DNA of 6,451 bases. Origin: an uncultured Collinsella sp. (GTDB lineage: Bacteria > Actinomycetota > Coriobacteriia > Coriobacteriales > Coriobacteriaceae). The notes under the pieces are model-generated. The model was not told the origin of the DNA, did no database searches, and saw only the letters and a program-made list of their open reading frames with translations. Position 1 is the first letter of the stretch. Each line of letters begins with the position of its first letter. The DNA lies in NCBI GenBank assembly GCA_958427895.1, contig CAUADW010000085.1, positions 1 through 6,451 of the forward strand. Reading direction: 5' to 3'. This document shows positions 6,294-6,451 of this stretch, one piece after another. Made by a program: the position numbers and the translations under genes.

Positions 6294-6327
6294 AAAAGGG
6301 GACCCGCCACATGGCGAGCCCCCTTTT
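6294..6327 (-). terminator. perfect hairpin, intercistronic terminator or attenuator
   Basis: On the minus strand, AAAAGGGGGCTCGCC pairs over 15 positions (two G-T wobbles) with GGCGGGTCCCCTTTT around an ATGT loop. The eight outer pairs are A-T and G-C without mismatch. The TTTT that would serve as the U tract is the 3' arm itself. It lies 70 bases after the stop of the partial gene at the right edge and 17 bases before the PfkB start codon. Reading: a partial terminator that lowers expression of the distal kinase operon relative to the upstream gene, or a 3'-end-stabilising stem. If transcription came from the left it would fold equally well. Confidence 0.75.
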
Positions 6328-6397
6328 CGCGTTTCGCTTATTGTTTTGCATCGGCTGTCCAAGGCCTCATAGCCAGACCGCCGTACGCTTTCTTAAG

Positions 6398-6451
6398 CTA
6401 TTCGACGATTGGTGCTCCGTGGCCCCAAGAACCTTCCATGCCGCACACGGT
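6398..6451 (-). CDS. C-terminal end of an upstream operon gene (partial)
   Basis: A minus-strand frame enters at base 6451 and stops at TAG 6400-6398, giving the 17-residue tail TVCGMEGSWGHGAPIVE. Codons such as TGC, GGC, CAC, ATC and GTC match the usage of the neighbouring genes. A second frame stays open further (to a TGA near 6371) but has less typical codons. The tail is too short to identify. Because a hairpin follows and kinase genes come next on the same strand, it could encode a transporter component or another enzyme of the pathway; this is a guess from context. The gene is truncated by the window, not by mutation. Confidence 0.45.
   Translation of the reverse strand, partial: TVCGMEGSWGHGAPIVE

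Noticed and set aside
6328..6397. Possible minus-strand promoter before the PfkB operon (TTGGAC-like box)
   Set aside because: No TATAAT-like hexamer lies 16-18 bases downstream of it, so I could not support a promoter here. The operon is more likely read from further upstream.
1..6451. Mobile element, CRISPR array, tRNA, rRNA or riboswitch
   Set aside because: No transposase or integrase motifs, regularly spaced repeats, tRNA-like cloverleaf or conserved leader structure was seen on either strand. Nearly all the sequence is occupied by intact protein genes.

Overview
The window looks like a chromosomal segment of a GC-rich Gram-positive bacterium. Gene content and codon choice (mostly G/C third positions, strong AGGAG-type ribosome binding sites) fit an actinobacterial gut anaerobe of the Coriobacteriia, with Collinsella as my best guess. 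That assignment is an impression from protein style and composition, not a search result. I see no RNA gene, IS element, CRISPR array, integrase or attachment site.

Left part, plus strand (1-1710): a short leader with a perfect TATAAT box precedes tcdA, the E1-like enzyme that cyclises t6A37 in tRNA. A TatD-family metallohydrolase follows 14 bases later. Both are complete, carry their key residues, and look like a housekeeping pair. The first 40 bases may hold the end of another gene.

Middle (1711-1789): a short gap between convergent genes contains a bulged hairpin. On the minus strand it is followed by a TTTT run, so it may terminate the operon on the right.

Right part, minus strand (1790-6276): five tightly spaced genes (gaps 27, 2, 33 and 6 bases), read from right to left. 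They are a PfkB sugar kinase resembling fructoselysine 6-kinase (FrlD), an amidohydrolase-2 (ACMSD-like) protein, a YjbQ/UPF0047 protein, a BtpA/SgcQ TIM-barrel protein, and an FGGY sugar kinase. Upstream, at the right edge, the C-terminus of another minus-strand gene is cut by the window. A perfect 15-bp hairpin separates it from the PfkB gene and ends just before that gene's ribosome binding site. This looks like an inducible carbohydrate-catabolic operon whose transporter and regulator lie beyond the right edge. Two kinases from different superfamilies are combined with three enzymes of poorly known function, so the substrate cannot be read from sequence.

The most unusual points are the amidohydrolase, which lacks two expected metal or catalytic residues (Leu6 in place of the first HxH histidine, Asn247 in place of the catalytic aspartate), and the composition of the five-gene cluster. 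The hairpin placed directly before a ribosome binding site is also worth attention.
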